From positions 620,001-684,000 of the forward strand of contig NZ_JAMBOY010000001.1 of assembly GCF_023715885.1 (NCBI RefSeq): a stretch of DNA of 64,000 nt, written 5' to 3'. Positions 18,008-26,662 of the stretch are shown here, piece after piece. The position numbers and the translations under genes were made by a program. The notes beneath the pieces are model-generated. The model saw nothing but the letters and a program-made list of their open reading frames with translations. It made no database searches and was not told the DNA's origin. Each line of letters starts with the position of its first letter. Positions within the stretch are counted from its first letter, which is position 1. This stretch comes from Microbacterium hydrocarbonoxydans (lineage in GTDB: Bacteria; Actinomycetota; Actinomycetes; Actinomycetales; Microbacteriaceae).

Positions 18008-19627
18008 TCAGCGACCGGGCAGGAAACGGCGCAGCAGGGACCCGGCGACGGCGAGCTCCGGCGCCCGGAACAGGGCCAGGATGCCCAGGTAGACGACCAG
18101 CACAGCGATGCCGATGATGCCTGTCCCGACCGCGCCCTGGAGCTTGTCGGCGGTGGTCCAGCCCTCCGGTCCGCCGAGCAGTAGGAAGACGCCCCACCCC
18201 GCGAGACCGGCGGGGATCCCGGCGATCGCGAAGCGACCGATCGCGGCGAGCCACGAGCGCACGCGCAGCCCGCCGATCTTGCGGTGCAGCAGCCAGGTGG
18301 CGACGACCGTCTGGATCGTGCTGGCGATGGACTGCCCGAGCGCGATCGTCGCGGCCACCGCCGTGACCTCGATCACGTCGGCGGTGAGGAGCCACTGCGT
18401 GACGAGGGCGCTGAGCACCACGAGCACGCACTGGAACAGGGTGAACAGGAAGGGCGTGCGTGTGTCTCCGTACGCGTAGAACGTGCGCTGCACGATGAAC
18501 AGCACCGTCAGCGGGATCAGACAGACGAGGAATCCGAGGAGCACGAGGGCGGCGGCCTCGGCATCCGATGCCCCGTTCGTGAACACGCGGGAGGCCGGGA
18601 TGGCGGCGGCGGCCACCGCCGCGACCGCCGCGACGATGAAGAAGAGGAGGGTGCGGATGCTGCGGGCGATGTCGGCGCGGACCTCGTCGTCGCGCCCCGC
18701 GGCCGCATGCTCGCTGATCTGCGTGAAGTACGGCGTCCCGATCGACAGCACGATGATCGAGTACGGGAGCATGAAGATCAGCCAGGCGTACTGGAACGTC
18801 GCGATCGAGGCGCCCTTGCCCGCGGCCTCGGTGAGGATCTGCGTCTGCACCACGCCGGCGACGAGACTGGCCAGGGCCATGAAGAACGTCCACCCGGCGA
18901 GCTTGCCCACGCCGGCGAGTCCGACACCGCGCCAGCGGAAGTCGGGGCGCAGCGAGAGCCCGGTGCGCCGCCAGAAGACGAGCAGGATCGCGGCCTGGAT
19001 GAGGATGCCGAGCGTCGCCGTGCCGCCGAGTGCGGCGATCATCTCGGGCGTCCAGTCGGAGACGCGGGTGAGCGGACCGCCGAAGACCGCGCCGATGACG
19101 AGGAACCCGATGATCGAGACGACGTTGTTGACGACGGGCGCCCAGGTGAAGGGGCCGAAGATGCGGCGGGCGTTGAGGGCTTCCCCGAGCAGCGCGTAGA
19201 GCCCGTAGAAGAGGATCTGCGGCATGCACCAGTACGCGAACGCCGTGGCGAGGGCGAGGAGCTCGGGTGTGCCCTTGGCCCCCGCGTAGAGCCACACGAG
19301 CCAGGGGGACGCGATCGTCGCGATTCCCGTGATGACCACGAGAGCCACCGTGCCGAGTGTGAAGAGCTTCGAGATGAAGGCGTTCCCGCCGTCGGCATCC
19401 GCCGTCGCCTTCACGATCTGCGGAATGATCACGGCGGTCAGCACGCCCACCGAGATCAGCGAGAAGACGTTGTTGGGAAGCTGGTTCGCGACGGCGAAGG
19501 CGTCGGCCGCGCCGGCCCCGACGGAACCGATGACCGTGACGAGCACGATGGTGCGGAGCAGCCCGGTGACGCGGGAGATCATGGTCCCGGCACCGATGAT
19601 GGCGCTCGCGCGGCCGAGACTACTCAT
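18008..19627 (-). CDS. murJ: Lipid II flippase MurJ (MviN family)
   Basis: Polytopic membrane protein that flips lipid II for peptidoglycan synthesis. 539 residues from ATG 19627 with about 14 hydrophobic segments. N-terminal motif ISRVTGLLRTIVL, then NQLPNNVFSLISVGVLTAVIIP and GEALNARRIFGPFTWAPVVNN; these are the MviN core. Unlike mycobacterial MurJ it has no long C-terminal pseudokinase/extracellular extension and ends right after the last helix. It overlaps the upstream DUF6049 gene by 8 nt, so the two are translationally coupled. No sigM gene separates it from trxB. Confidence 0.95.
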   Translation of the reverse strand: MSSLGRASAIIGAGTMISRVTGLLRTIVLVTVIGSVGAGAADAFAVANQLPNNVFSLISVGVLTAVIIPQIVKATADADGGNAFISKLFTLGTVALVVITGIATIASPWLVWLYAGAKGTPELLALATAFAYWCMPQILFYGLYALLGEALNARRIFGPFTWAPVVNNVVSIIGFLVIGAVFGGPLTRVSDWTPEMIAALGGTATLGILIQAAILLVFWRRTGLSLRPDFRWRGVGLAGVGKLAGWTFFMALASLVAGVVQTQILTEAAGKGASIATFQYAWLIFMLPYSIIVLSIGTPYFTQISEHAAAGRDDEVRADIARSIRTLLFFIVAAVAAVAAAAIPASRVFTNGASDAEAAALVLLGFLVCLIPLTVLFIVQRTFYAYGDTRTPFLFTLFQCVLVVLSALVTQWLLTADVIEVTAVAATIALGQSIASTIQTVVATWLLHRKIGGLRVRSWLAAIGRFAIAGIPAGLAGWGVFLLLGGPEGWTTADKLQGAVGTGIIGIAVLVVYLGILALFRAPELAVAGSLLRRFLPGR

Positions 19628-21728
19628 TCGACTCCCCGACGGTGACGGCATCCTCGGCTGATTCTGCACGCTTGTCGCGTCGGCGACGCACGATCGTGCG
19701 GATCGTGCCGAGACCGAGAAGCAGCACGATCAGGGCGCCGAACAGGACAAGCCCGATGGTCTCCCACTCCGCGCGCACCGAGACGCGCACGCTCTCGGGT
19801 TGGCTGATCGGCACACCGGTCGGGCTGGAGAGCTGCAGACCCAGACGCAGCTCGCCGCTGCCGACGCGGGCCGACACCGGCACCTTGATGCGGGTCATGG
19901 CCCCGGGCTGCAGCGTCGCATCGGTGACCGTCTGCACGTCGAGGCGAGGATCGCTCGGCGAGACCGTCAGGCGGACGTTCACGGGCCAGCGCAGGTCGTT
20001 GCGCACCGAGAATGGCAGATCGGCGTTGGCCGAGAGGAGCTGGATCGTGCTGGCGGGCGGGATGTCGACCGCGGCGAGGGTGTCGCGCGTGGCGTCCTTC
20101 ACGTCAGAGACGGCCTTGTCGAACGCCTTCGCGCCGAGCCCGACCGCGGTCGCCCGCATGATCTGCATGCGCTTGGGGCTCAGCATGTCCTGCGGGTCGT
20201 CGAGGATGGTCGAGAACTCGCCCAGCACGGCCTCATCGGCGAGCATCCGCTGCAGATCGGTGCCGCGGCCGCCGTCGGGTTCGGTTGCGAGGGTGGTCGT
20301 CGCCGCGGGTGCCGCGAGGATGCCGGACAATGAGAACCCGAGGGTGTCGACCGAGCCGATCGTCTCTTTGAGGGCATCGGCCGAGCGGGTGTCGTCGCGG
20401 CTGAGCCCGACGAGGACCGGCGCCGTAGCGCTCGCGCGACCGGAGAGGGAGAGGTGAGCGCTGGCCTGCGCGAGGAACTGCTGGCGCACAGCGGCGTTGT
20501 TCTGGCTGGCCGCCTTCGAGAGGGCGCCGGATGCCGCCGCATCCGTCACCAGCACGTCGTGCCCGTCGATGAGGGAGTGGCCGCCGACCGTTCCGCTCGT
20601 GGCCGATGACGACAGGATCGTGACGGCGTCGCCGCCGAGGTAGGTCGAGAAGGTGGCGAGGTCGGCGTCGGTGACATCGCTGCGCGGCCAGGCGATGCCC
20701 TCGACGGCTCCGTCGACGGCGGTCAACGCCGCGTCGTCGGGGAGCACCGGACCGCCGTCGGCTGGTTGCGGAGTCTGATCCGCCGCGCCGTCGGACGGGG
20801 TCGGCGTGGGCGTCGCGACGTTCGCGAAGCGGCTCGGGTCGAGATACGGCGCCAGGCTCGTCGGCTGCAGCGGAGCCGTGAGACCCGCCTGCGACTGGGT
20901 GGTCAGGTCGGCATCGCCGAACTGCAGGGCGAAGCGCTCGTTGGGAAGGGCGTCGAGTCGGCGCAGCCATTCGACGGCGGGCGCGGGGGCCGCCGAGCCG
21001 AGCACGCGGATGGATGCCGGGATCGCGGGATCCACGGCGAGCACCGCCGAGGTGCCGGACACGCCCTCGAGCACGGCGGTGAGCGCCCCGTCGGCGGCGG
21101 TGAGGAGACTGAGCTCCTCGGAACTGAGCAGCGCGCCGTCGGCCGGCGTCGCCGTGACCGGGACGAGCACGGCGATCGGAGCCGCCGTGGGTTCGGAGAC
21201 GACGAGCACCGAGATCGAGGTGACGTCCTCGTCGATGTCGGCGGTCGCCGCGCCGGTGAGCGTGGCGCGCAGCGGATAGACACCGGGGGTGAGCTCGCCG
21301 ATCGTCTCGGCGGGGATGAGGATGCTCGTCGTCGCCGAGCTGTCGGGGTCGACGGGAGTCGTGGTGTCGGAGCCGATCTCATCGAAAGACCCTGCCGTCT
21401 CGGCCTCGTCGAGCCAGCTCTGCAGCGTCGTCTCATCGCCGAGTGGCGTGCGGCTGAGCTCGACGGTCACCCGGCCGGCGGGCAGCTCGGTCGTCGACTC
21501 GTTCTGCACGGTGAGGGATGCCGTGGTGGCGCTGCCGGGGGCGACGGTGCCTCGCAGGCCGGCTGACACGTGCAGCTCGACTGTCGGATCTTCGGGGGAT
21601 GAGTCGGCGACCGCCGGGGCGATGCCTCCCGTGGTGCAGAGGCCGAGTACGGCTGCGGCGACGACGGAACCGCGCGCCAGGCGGTGCAGGCGCGCGCGCA
21701 GGCCGTTCTCGGAGGTGCTCGCGGTCAT
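19620..21728 (-). CDS. DUF6049 family membrane-anchored extracellular protein
   Basis: 702-residue protein with a signal peptide (SVVAAAVLGLCTTGGIAPAVA) after a basic N-terminus, a large extracellular region, and one C-terminal membrane helix (IGLVLFGALIVLLLGLGTI) followed by a basic cytosolic tail. Early residues form an Ig-like domain (SLTVQNESTTELPAGRVTVEL), and another beta-rich domain precedes the helix. It occupies the place of mycobacterial Rv3909 beside murJ, and a role in cell-envelope assembly is inferred from that coupling. ATG 21728 has GGAAAG at good spacing; the longer open frame to 22091 is antisense to the methyltransferase gene. The T/P-rich linker near residue 300 is low-complexity. 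Confidence 0.88.
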   Translation of the reverse strand: MTASTSENGLRARLHRLARGSVVAAAVLGLCTTGGIAPAVADSSPEDPTVELHVSAGLRGTVAPGSATTASLTVQNESTTELPAGRVTVELSRTPLGDETTLQSWLDEAETAGSFDEIGSDTTTPVDPDSSATTSILIPAETIGELTPGVYPLRATLTGAATADIDEDVTSISVLVVSEPTAAPIAVLVPVTATPADGALLSSEELSLLTAADGALTAVLEGVSGTSAVLAVDPAIPASIRVLGSAAPAPAVEWLRRLDALPNERFALQFGDADLTTQSQAGLTAPLQPTSLAPYLDPSRFANVATPTPTPSDGAADQTPQPADGGPVLPDDAALTAVDGAVEGIAWPRSDVTDADLATFSTYLGGDAVTILSSSATSGTVGGHSLIDGHDVLVTDAAASGALSKAASQNNAAVRQQFLAQASAHLSLSGRASATAPVLVGLSRDDTRSADALKETIGSVDTLGFSLSGILAAPAATTTLATEPDGGRGTDLQRMLADEAVLGEFSTILDDPQDMLSPKRMQIMRATAVGLGAKAFDKAVSDVKDATRDTLAAVDIPPASTIQLLSANADLPFSVRNDLRWPVNVRLTVSPSDPRLDVQTVTDATLQPGAMTRIKVPVSARVGSGELRLGLQLSSPTGVPISQPESVRVSVRAEWETIGLVLFGALIVLLLGLGTIRTIVRRRRDKRAESAEDAVTVGESNE

Positions 21729-21835
21729 GGGGTCTTTCCTCGAGCGCCGTGTTCTCAGGCGGCTCGTGAGTCGTGACTTTGCGATTCTAGGCGTCCGCCC
21801 GAAAGAGAACCCTGAAGACGCGTAGAGTGACGGCC

Positions 21836-23359
21836 GTGTCCGACACCGCAGCGCCCGTCCCCGATCGCACCCTGAGCACCGCCCTCGCCGCCGATCTCGA
21901 CGCCGCCGATCTCCGGTCGGAACCCCTCCGACGCCTCTGGGGCGAGGAGGCCGACGACGCGCTGGCCCGCGGCATGCGTGAGCCCATCCTCCGCGCGACC
22001 GCCCGCGACGACGGCGTGCTCGCGACGCTCGGACGCCTCTTCGTGCTCGGGATGCCGCAACCGATGGCGTCCGTCTCCGCCGCGCTCCCACGGCTCGGTC
22101 TCGACGGGCTCACGGCACTCGGCCTCGGGCGGATCGAGGGCGATCAGGTCGTTCCGATCGCGCTGCTGCGTCCGCAGTCGTTCGTCGACGCCGACGGCAT
22201 GGGGGAGTGGTGGATCGCGAGCGACCTCGACGAGGTGGCCCTGGGCGGCGCCCTGCCGTCCGACCACGTGCTCGGCGTCGGCGGGGCGTCACGCACCCTC
22301 GCGGAGATCATCATGCCGGTGGAGGTCGACCGGGCGCTCGACCTCGGCACCGGCTGCGGCATCCAGGCGCTGCTCGTATCGCGCCATGCAGGAGCCGTCG
22401 TCGCGACCGACATCTCGCGGAGGGCGCTGGCGTATGCGGAGCTCAACGCGCAGCTGAACGGCGTCTCGAACATCGAGTTCCGCCTGGGCAGCATGTTCGA
22501 GCCGGTGGCCGGTGAGGCCTTCGACCTCATCGTGTCGAATCCGCCGTTCGTCATCACGCCGCGGGTCGAGGGGGTGCCGGAGTACGAGTACCGCGACGGC
22601 GGCCTCGTCGGCGACGCGCTCGTCGAGCAGTTCGTGCGGGCGGCGCCGGGGTTCCTCACGGTGGGCGGAGCGGCCCAGCTGCTCGGCAACTGGGAGTCGC
22701 GCGGCGGTCAGGTCGAGCTGGCGCGCCGCGCTGGACTCGACCGACTCTCGTCATGGGTCCCGGACGACCTGGACCTGTGGGTCGTGCAGCGCGAGGAGCT
22801 GACGCCGCTCGGTTACGCGGAGCTGTGGATCCGCGACGGCGGCACGACGCCCCGCGATCCCGAGTTCACGCCGTTGCTCACCGCCTGGCTCGACGACTTC
22901 GCAGAGCGCGGCGTCACCGGGGTCGGGTTCGGGTACATCCTCATCCGTCGACCGTCGGGAGCTGCGCCGCTGCGGCGGCTGGAGCGTGTCATCCAGCCGG
23001 TGTCGAACGTGGGCGGGGCGTTGCGCGCCGGGCTCGCGGCCCACGACCTGCTCGCGGAGGGGCTGCCCATGACGCTCGTCACGGCATCCGACGTCACCGA
23101 GGCCCGTCACCTGCTGCCGGGCAGCGACGACCCCAGCATCATCGAGCTGCGCCAGGGCGGCGCGTTCGCGCGGACGGTGTCGGTCGATCCGGCGCTCGCT
23201 GCGTTCGTCGGGGCCTGCGACGGTGAACTGACCGTGATGCAGATCGCCGCTGCGCTCGCCGACTTGTTCGAGGTGCCTCTTCCGGTGCTGTGGGCCGACC
23301 TCGAGCCGCGGATCCGGGCGCTCGTGGTCGACGGATTCCTCGCGTCGGCTGCCGCGTGA
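21836..23359 (+). CDS. AdoMet-dependent methyltransferase (NPPF type, DUF7059-like)
   Basis: About 507 residues. The N-terminal ~150 residues form an all-helical and winged-helix-like region. The central class I methyltransferase carries the AdoMet loop ALDLGTGCGIQALLVSRHA and the catalytic NPPFVI motif, typical of N-methyltransferases acting on amide or exocyclic amines (HemK/RsmC/TrmN6 group). A C-terminal region of ~150 residues is unassigned. Substrate is unknown; rRNA or tRNA are plausible. GTG 21836 is 7 nt after TAGAGT (21823-21828), a leaderless layout; an in-frame GTG lies at 21827. Divergent from the DUF6049 gene. Confidence 0.88.
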   Translation: MSDTAAPVPDRTLSTALAADLDAADLRSEPLRRLWGEEADDALARGMREPILRATARDDGVLATLGRLFVLGMPQPMASVSAALPRLGLDGLTALGLGRIEGDQVVPIALLRPQSFVDADGMGEWWIASDLDEVALGGALPSDHVLGVGGASRTLAEIIMPVEVDRALDLGTGCGIQALLVSRHAGAVVATDISRRALAYAELNAQLNGVSNIEFRLGSMFEPVAGEAFDLIVSNPPFVITPRVEGVPEYEYRDGGLVGDALVEQFVRAAPGFLTVGGAAQLLGNWESRGGQVELARRAGLDRLSSWVPDDLDLWVVQREELTPLGYAELWIRDGGTTPRDPEFTPLLTAWLDDFAERGVTGVGFGYILIRRPSGAAPLRRLERVIQPVSNVGGALRAGLAAHDLLAEGLPMTLVTASDVTEARHLLPGSDDPSIIELRQGGAFARTVSVDPALAAFVGACDGELTVMQIAAALADLFEVPLPVLWADLEPRIRALVVDGFLASAAA

Positions 23360-23363
23360 ACTC

Positions 23364-23434
23364 CTGCGGCCTCGGGCAGGTTCTGCGGCCACTGGCGGAC
23401 GCAGAGGCCGCAGAAGGTGACGATGGCCGCAGAA
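23364..23434. repeat. Interleaved inverted repeats after the methyltransferase gene
   Basis: Four copies of a CTGCGGCC/GGCCGCAG core. CTGCGGCCTC at 23364-23373 pairs with 23404-23413, and TTCTGCGGCCA at 23381-23391 pairs with 23424-23434 or partly with 23406-23415. The order left-left-right-right allows alternative or pseudoknotted pairing. Confidence 0.65.
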
Positions 23435-23477
23435 GTGGCGCGGAATAGCTCGCAGCATCCATGCGTTCGAATACACC

Positions 23478-24533
23478 ATGAAGGCTTTCGGATTCCTCTC
23501 TTTCGGGCACTACGCCGATGTGCCGGGTTCGGCGACCCGCACCGCCGGTGACATGCTCAAGCAGACGATCGAGATCGCGGAGGGCGCGGACGAGCTCGGC
23601 GTGAACGGCGCCTCGGTGCGCGTGCACCACTGGGCGCGCCAGGCTGCCTCCCCGATGCCGGTCCTGGCGGCGATGGCCGCGCGGACGAAGCGCATCGAGG
23701 TCGGCACCGGCGTCATCGACATGCGGTACGAGAACCCGTTCCAGTTCGCCGAGGAGGCCGCCGCGCTCGACCTCATCTCCGACGGTCGGATCGCCCTGGG
23801 CGTCAGCCGAGGGTCACCCGAGACCGCGCTGCGCGGATACGAGACGTTCGGCTTCCACGATGAGGAGGACCCCGAGCGCGGCAGCGTGCTCGCTCGCGAG
23901 AAGTTCGACCTGTTCCTCCGCGCGATCGACGGTGAGGGACTCGCCCCCGGCGACCCGCGCATGGTGGGCGCAGGGCGCTACCTGCAGATCGAGCCGCAGT
24001 CGCCGACGCTGCGCGACCACATCTGGTGGGGCTCCGGCTCGCGGGCCACCGCCGAGGAGACGGGTCGCAAAGGTCTCAACATGATGAGTTCGACACTCGT
24101 CACCGAGGCGACGGGTCAACCCTTCCACGAACTGCAGCGCGAGCAGATCGACCTGTTCCGCAAGGCGTACAAGGATGCCGGTCACACCGGCGCCCCGCGA
24201 GTGTCGGTCAGCCGCAGCGTCTTCCCGCTCGTGTCCGACATGGACCGTGCCTACTTCGGCCTCCGCAGCGAGGAGAACGCCGACCAGGTCGGCATCATCG
24301 ACGGATTCCGCTCGACGTTCGGCAAGACGTACGCCGCCGAGCCCGATGTGCTCATCGAGCAGCTCAGGGCGGACGAGGCCGTGATGTCGGCCGACACCCT
24401 GCTCCTCACGATCCCGAACCAGCTCGGACCGGCGTACAACCTGCACGTGCTGGAGGCCTTCGCCGAGCACGTGGCTCCGGCGCTCGGCTGGAAGCCCAAC
24501 ACCGAGGGGCCCGTTCAGGGCGACCCGGTCTGA
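23478..24533 (+). CDS. LLM class flavin-dependent oxidoreductase
   Basis: 351-residue luciferase-like (LLM) monooxygenase or F420/FMN reductase with a TIM-barrel fold. Features: MKAFGFLSFGHYADVPGS start, VRVHHWARQAASPMPVLAAMAARTKRIEVGTGV around residues 50-80, MRYENPFQFAEEAAALDLISDGRIALGVSRGSPE, and WWGSGSRATAEETG. Whether FMN or F420 is used and what is oxidised cannot be read. The gene is free-standing, preceded by the inverted-repeat element and ended by a strong terminator. The tetR gene converges on it from downstream. Confidence 0.88.
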   Translation: MKAFGFLSFGHYADVPGSATRTAGDMLKQTIEIAEGADELGVNGASVRVHHWARQAASPMPVLAAMAARTKRIEVGTGVIDMRYENPFQFAEEAAALDLISDGRIALGVSRGSPETALRGYETFGFHDEEDPERGSVLAREKFDLFLRAIDGEGLAPGDPRMVGAGRYLQIEPQSPTLRDHIWWGSGSRATAEETGRKGLNMMSSTLVTEATGQPFHELQREQIDLFRKAYKDAGHTGAPRVSVSRSVFPLVSDMDRAYFGLRSEENADQVGIIDGFRSTFGKTYAAEPDVLIEQLRADEAVMSADTLLLTIPNQLGPAYNLHVLEAFAEHVAPALGWKPNTEGPVQGDPV

Positions 24534-24547
24534 CGGGCTGTGACGGG

Positions 24548-24581
24548 AGAAGGGGCGGATGCTGCGGCATCCGCCCCTTCT
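24548..24581. terminator. Terminator between LLM gene and tetR
   Basis: Perfect 15-bp stem (24548-24562 with 24567-24581) and TGCG loop between convergent genes; probably bidirectional. Confidence 0.85.
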
Positions 24582-24587
24582 TCGTCG

Positions 24588-25187
24588 TCAGTGCGCTGAC
24601 GCGACGGGGAAAGGCACGTCGAACACGGCGTCGACGGCGCGAGCGAGTGTGGCGGCCTCGTCCTCGAGGTGCATGCCACGGCGGGGGAGGACCCTCGCGA
24701 TCGAGAGGCCGTCGACCACCGTGAGCAGGAAGTGGGTGCGGCGCGCGTTGTCGCCGGTCGCGAGCGCGCCTTCGGCTTCGAGGATCGCGAGCCATGCGCC
24801 CACGCGCTGATCGGCTTGCGCTGCGAGCACGTCGTACCCGGCGCGCGCCTCGGGAGTCGCCTCGGGGCCGGCGAAGGCCTCGAAGATGCTCAGCCAGACA
24901 TCGCGCGCGGCATCCGGCCCACTGAACGGCTCGAGGAGCCGCAGCAGGCACTCGCGAAGACGCTCTCGCGGAGGCACAGAGGTGTCGCGGATGCGCTCGT
25001 CGGGCATCGCCGCCTCGTACGTCGCGGTGAGCGCCGCGTTGAGGAGGTCGCGCTGCGTCGGGAAGTAGTGCCGCAGCGTGCTCGCACCGCATCCGGCGCG
25101 CTTCGCGACCGCCCGCACGCTGAGACGTTCGCTGCCCTCGCGGATCATCTCCGTGGTCGTTTCGAGGATTCGCTCCCTGGTACCCAT
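24588..25187 (-). CDS. TetR family transcriptional regulator
   Basis: About 199 residues. The N-terminal helix-turn-helix spans residues 5-50 (TRERILETTTEMIREG, RAVAKRAGCGASTLRHYFPTQRDLL). The C-terminal ligand domain has a PDAARDVWLSIFEAFAGPEA helix pattern similar to BetI/TetR_C_6-type regulators. ATG 25187 is 6 nt after GGAGG; an adjacent GTG at 25190 is also in frame. It is divergent from the GPP34 gene, with a tandem palindromic operator between them, so it most likely represses that gene and perhaps the membrane protein after it. Ligand unknown. Confidence 0.92.
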   Translation of the reverse strand: MGTRERILETTTEMIREGSERLSVRAVAKRAGCGASTLRHYFPTQRDLLNAALTATYEAAMPDERIRDTSVPPRERLRECLLRLLEPFSGPDAARDVWLSIFEAFAGPEATPEARAGYDVLAAQADQRVGAWLAILEAEGALATGDNARRTHFLLTVVDGLSIARVLPRRGMHLEDEAATLARAVDAVFDVPFPVASAH

Positions 25188-25230
25188 CACTGCCTCCGCA
25201 GTTGAGTCTAGACGGTTGGCACACCGTTCC

Positions 25231-25256
25231 AGTACACCGTGCTAGTACAGTGTGCT
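25231..25256. promoter_or_regulatory. Tandem palindromic TetR operator
   Basis: Two 13-nt near-identical units, AGTACACCGTGCT and AGTACAGTGTGCT, abut at 25231-25256. Each is roughly palindromic, and together they form a 26-bp imperfect palindrome matching at 10 of 13 positions. It ends on the first base of the GPP34 gene's -10 TAATCT (25256-25261), a position suited to repression. Confidence 0.7.
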
Positions 25257-25268
25257 AATCTCGATCCC

Positions 25269-25964
25269 ATGACCGACGACAGCATTCACACGCAGCGCAC
25301 CGGCACCCTTCTCGCCGAGGACGTGCTCCTCGCGCTCTTCGACCCTTCCTCCGGAACCATCGCCGGGGAGAACACCCTCTTCTACGTGCTCGGCGGGGCC
25401 GTGCTGGCCGATCTGGCGAGCACGGAACGCGCCTGGAGCGAAGACGCCGGCATCCGCGGCGTGCGCATCCATGCGAAGGGGGACGCGCCCGACGACCCCC
25501 TGCTGCGTCCGGCCTGGGACTACATCTCCGAGAAGCCGCGCGAAGTGCAGGGCGTGCTCGCCGCCATCGGGCCGAACCTGCGGGCCCCGCTGCTCGACCG
25601 CCTCGTCGAGCGCGGGCACCTCCATCGCTCCGCGCATCGCGCGCTCGGGGTCTTCCCGACCACGAAGCTCTCCGAGGGCGACACGGGTCGTCGCGGCGAG
25701 ATCGTCGACGCCATGCGCCGCGCGCTCGTCGACGGCCAGCAGCCCGAACCGCGCATCGCCGCTGTGATCGCACTCGTCTCGGCGAGCGGCGGATTGCCGA
25801 CCCTGCACAGGGAGATCCCGTGGTCGGGCATCACGGCGACCCGCGCCAAGGAGATCGAGCGGAGCGACTGGGTTGCCGATGCGGCTGCCGCTGCCGTCAC
25901 CCGCACCATGATCGCGATCATCACGAACACCCTCGTCGCCACCGCCGTCATCACGAACCGCTGA
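25269..25964 (+). CDS. GPP34 (GOLPH3/VPS74-like) family protein
   Basis: 231-residue protein of the GPP34 family, named for eukaryotic Golgi phosphoprotein 3, a phosphatidylinositol-4-phosphate binder; bacterial members are common in actinobacteria with unknown roles. Typical start LLAEDVLLALFDPSSGTIAG, then VLGGAVLADLA and RVRIHAKG-type strands. It ends with a hydrophobic helix rich in A, T and I. ATG 25269 is 7 nt after TAATCT, a leaderless layout overlapping the TetR operator. Membrane-lipid association is plausible by homology but not shown. Confidence 0.85.
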   Translation: MTDDSIHTQRTGTLLAEDVLLALFDPSSGTIAGENTLFYVLGGAVLADLASTERAWSEDAGIRGVRIHAKGDAPDDPLLRPAWDYISEKPREVQGVLAAIGPNLRAPLLDRLVERGHLHRSAHRALGVFPTTKLSEGDTGRRGEIVDAMRRALVDGQQPEPRIAAVIALVSASGGLPTLHREIPWSGITATRAKEIERSDWVADAAAAAVTRTMIAIITNTLVATAVITNR

Positions 25965-26051
25965 CCCCGCGGTATCCCGCCCGCTGTGCTCCCGGTGCAG
26001 CGGTGCTCGCTGTGCCGCTGACCACCCCCGCACTCACTCCGAGGAGAGAAC

Positions 26052-26618
26052 ATGAACGTCTTCGAATTCCTGCAGAACCTCGCGGCCGAGGTGCCTCTGC
26101 TCATCCAACCGCTGATCGTGGCGCTCGCCGCCGCCATCCCCTTCATCGAGGGCGAGCTCGCGTCCGTCCTCGGCGTCTGGGCCGGACTCCACCCGGTCGT
26201 GGCCGCGCTCGCCGCGGTCACCGGCAACTTCCTGTCCGTGCTGCTCGTCGTCTTCTTCGGCGCGCGGATCCGCGCGGCGATCCTCGCCCGGCGTGCACGT
26301 CGGGCGCAGAGCTCGCCGGCCGCCGTCGGTCCCGGGATCGCCGGTGCCGAGGCGAACGACCCCGAGGCGACCGGCCCCGAGGGCACGACCGAGTCGAAGG
26401 GCGTGAAGCGGCTCAAGCGCTTCCTCGTGCGCTTCGGCGTGCCGGGAGCCAGCATCCTCGGCCCGCTCGCTCTCCCCACGCAGTTCACGGCCGCAGTGCT
26501 CGTCTCGACGGGTGTGTCGAAGCAGTGGGTGCTGCTGTGGCAGGCGATCGCGATCGTGCTCTGGACGAGCCTCACCACGCTCATCGCGACCGGGGTGCTG
26601 AGCCTTGTCACGGCGTGA
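26052..26618 (+). CDS. Small multidrug-export-like membrane protein
   Basis: 188 residues with membrane segments at about 15-40, 45-70, 125-150 and 160-185, and a hydrophilic loop (about 75-120). The PFIEGELASVLGVWAGLHP segment resembles the small multidrug export protein family (PF06695). Transport function is only a family label. ATG 26052 follows GAGGAGAG. It lies 87 nt after the GPP34 gene in the same direction and may share the TetR-controlled transcript. A DedA-like assignment was considered but the motifs fit less well. Confidence 0.7.
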   Translation: MNVFEFLQNLAAEVPLLIQPLIVALAAAIPFIEGELASVLGVWAGLHPVVAALAAVTGNFLSVLLVVFFGARIRAAILARRARRAQSSPAAVGPGIAGAEANDPEATGPEGTTESKGVKRLKRFLVRFGVPGASILGPLALPTQFTAAVLVSTGVSKQWVLLWQAIAIVLWTSLTTLIATGVLSLVTA

Positions 26619-26662
26619 GATCGCCCCTCCCTTCTTAACCGATATCCCGATACTCTGGCCGT

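Noticed and set aside
19628..22091. Longer DUF6049 and MurJ starts upstream
   Set aside because: The extension before 21728 is antisense to the methyltransferase and R-rich; the MurJ extension before 19627 is not conserved and lies inside DUF6049.
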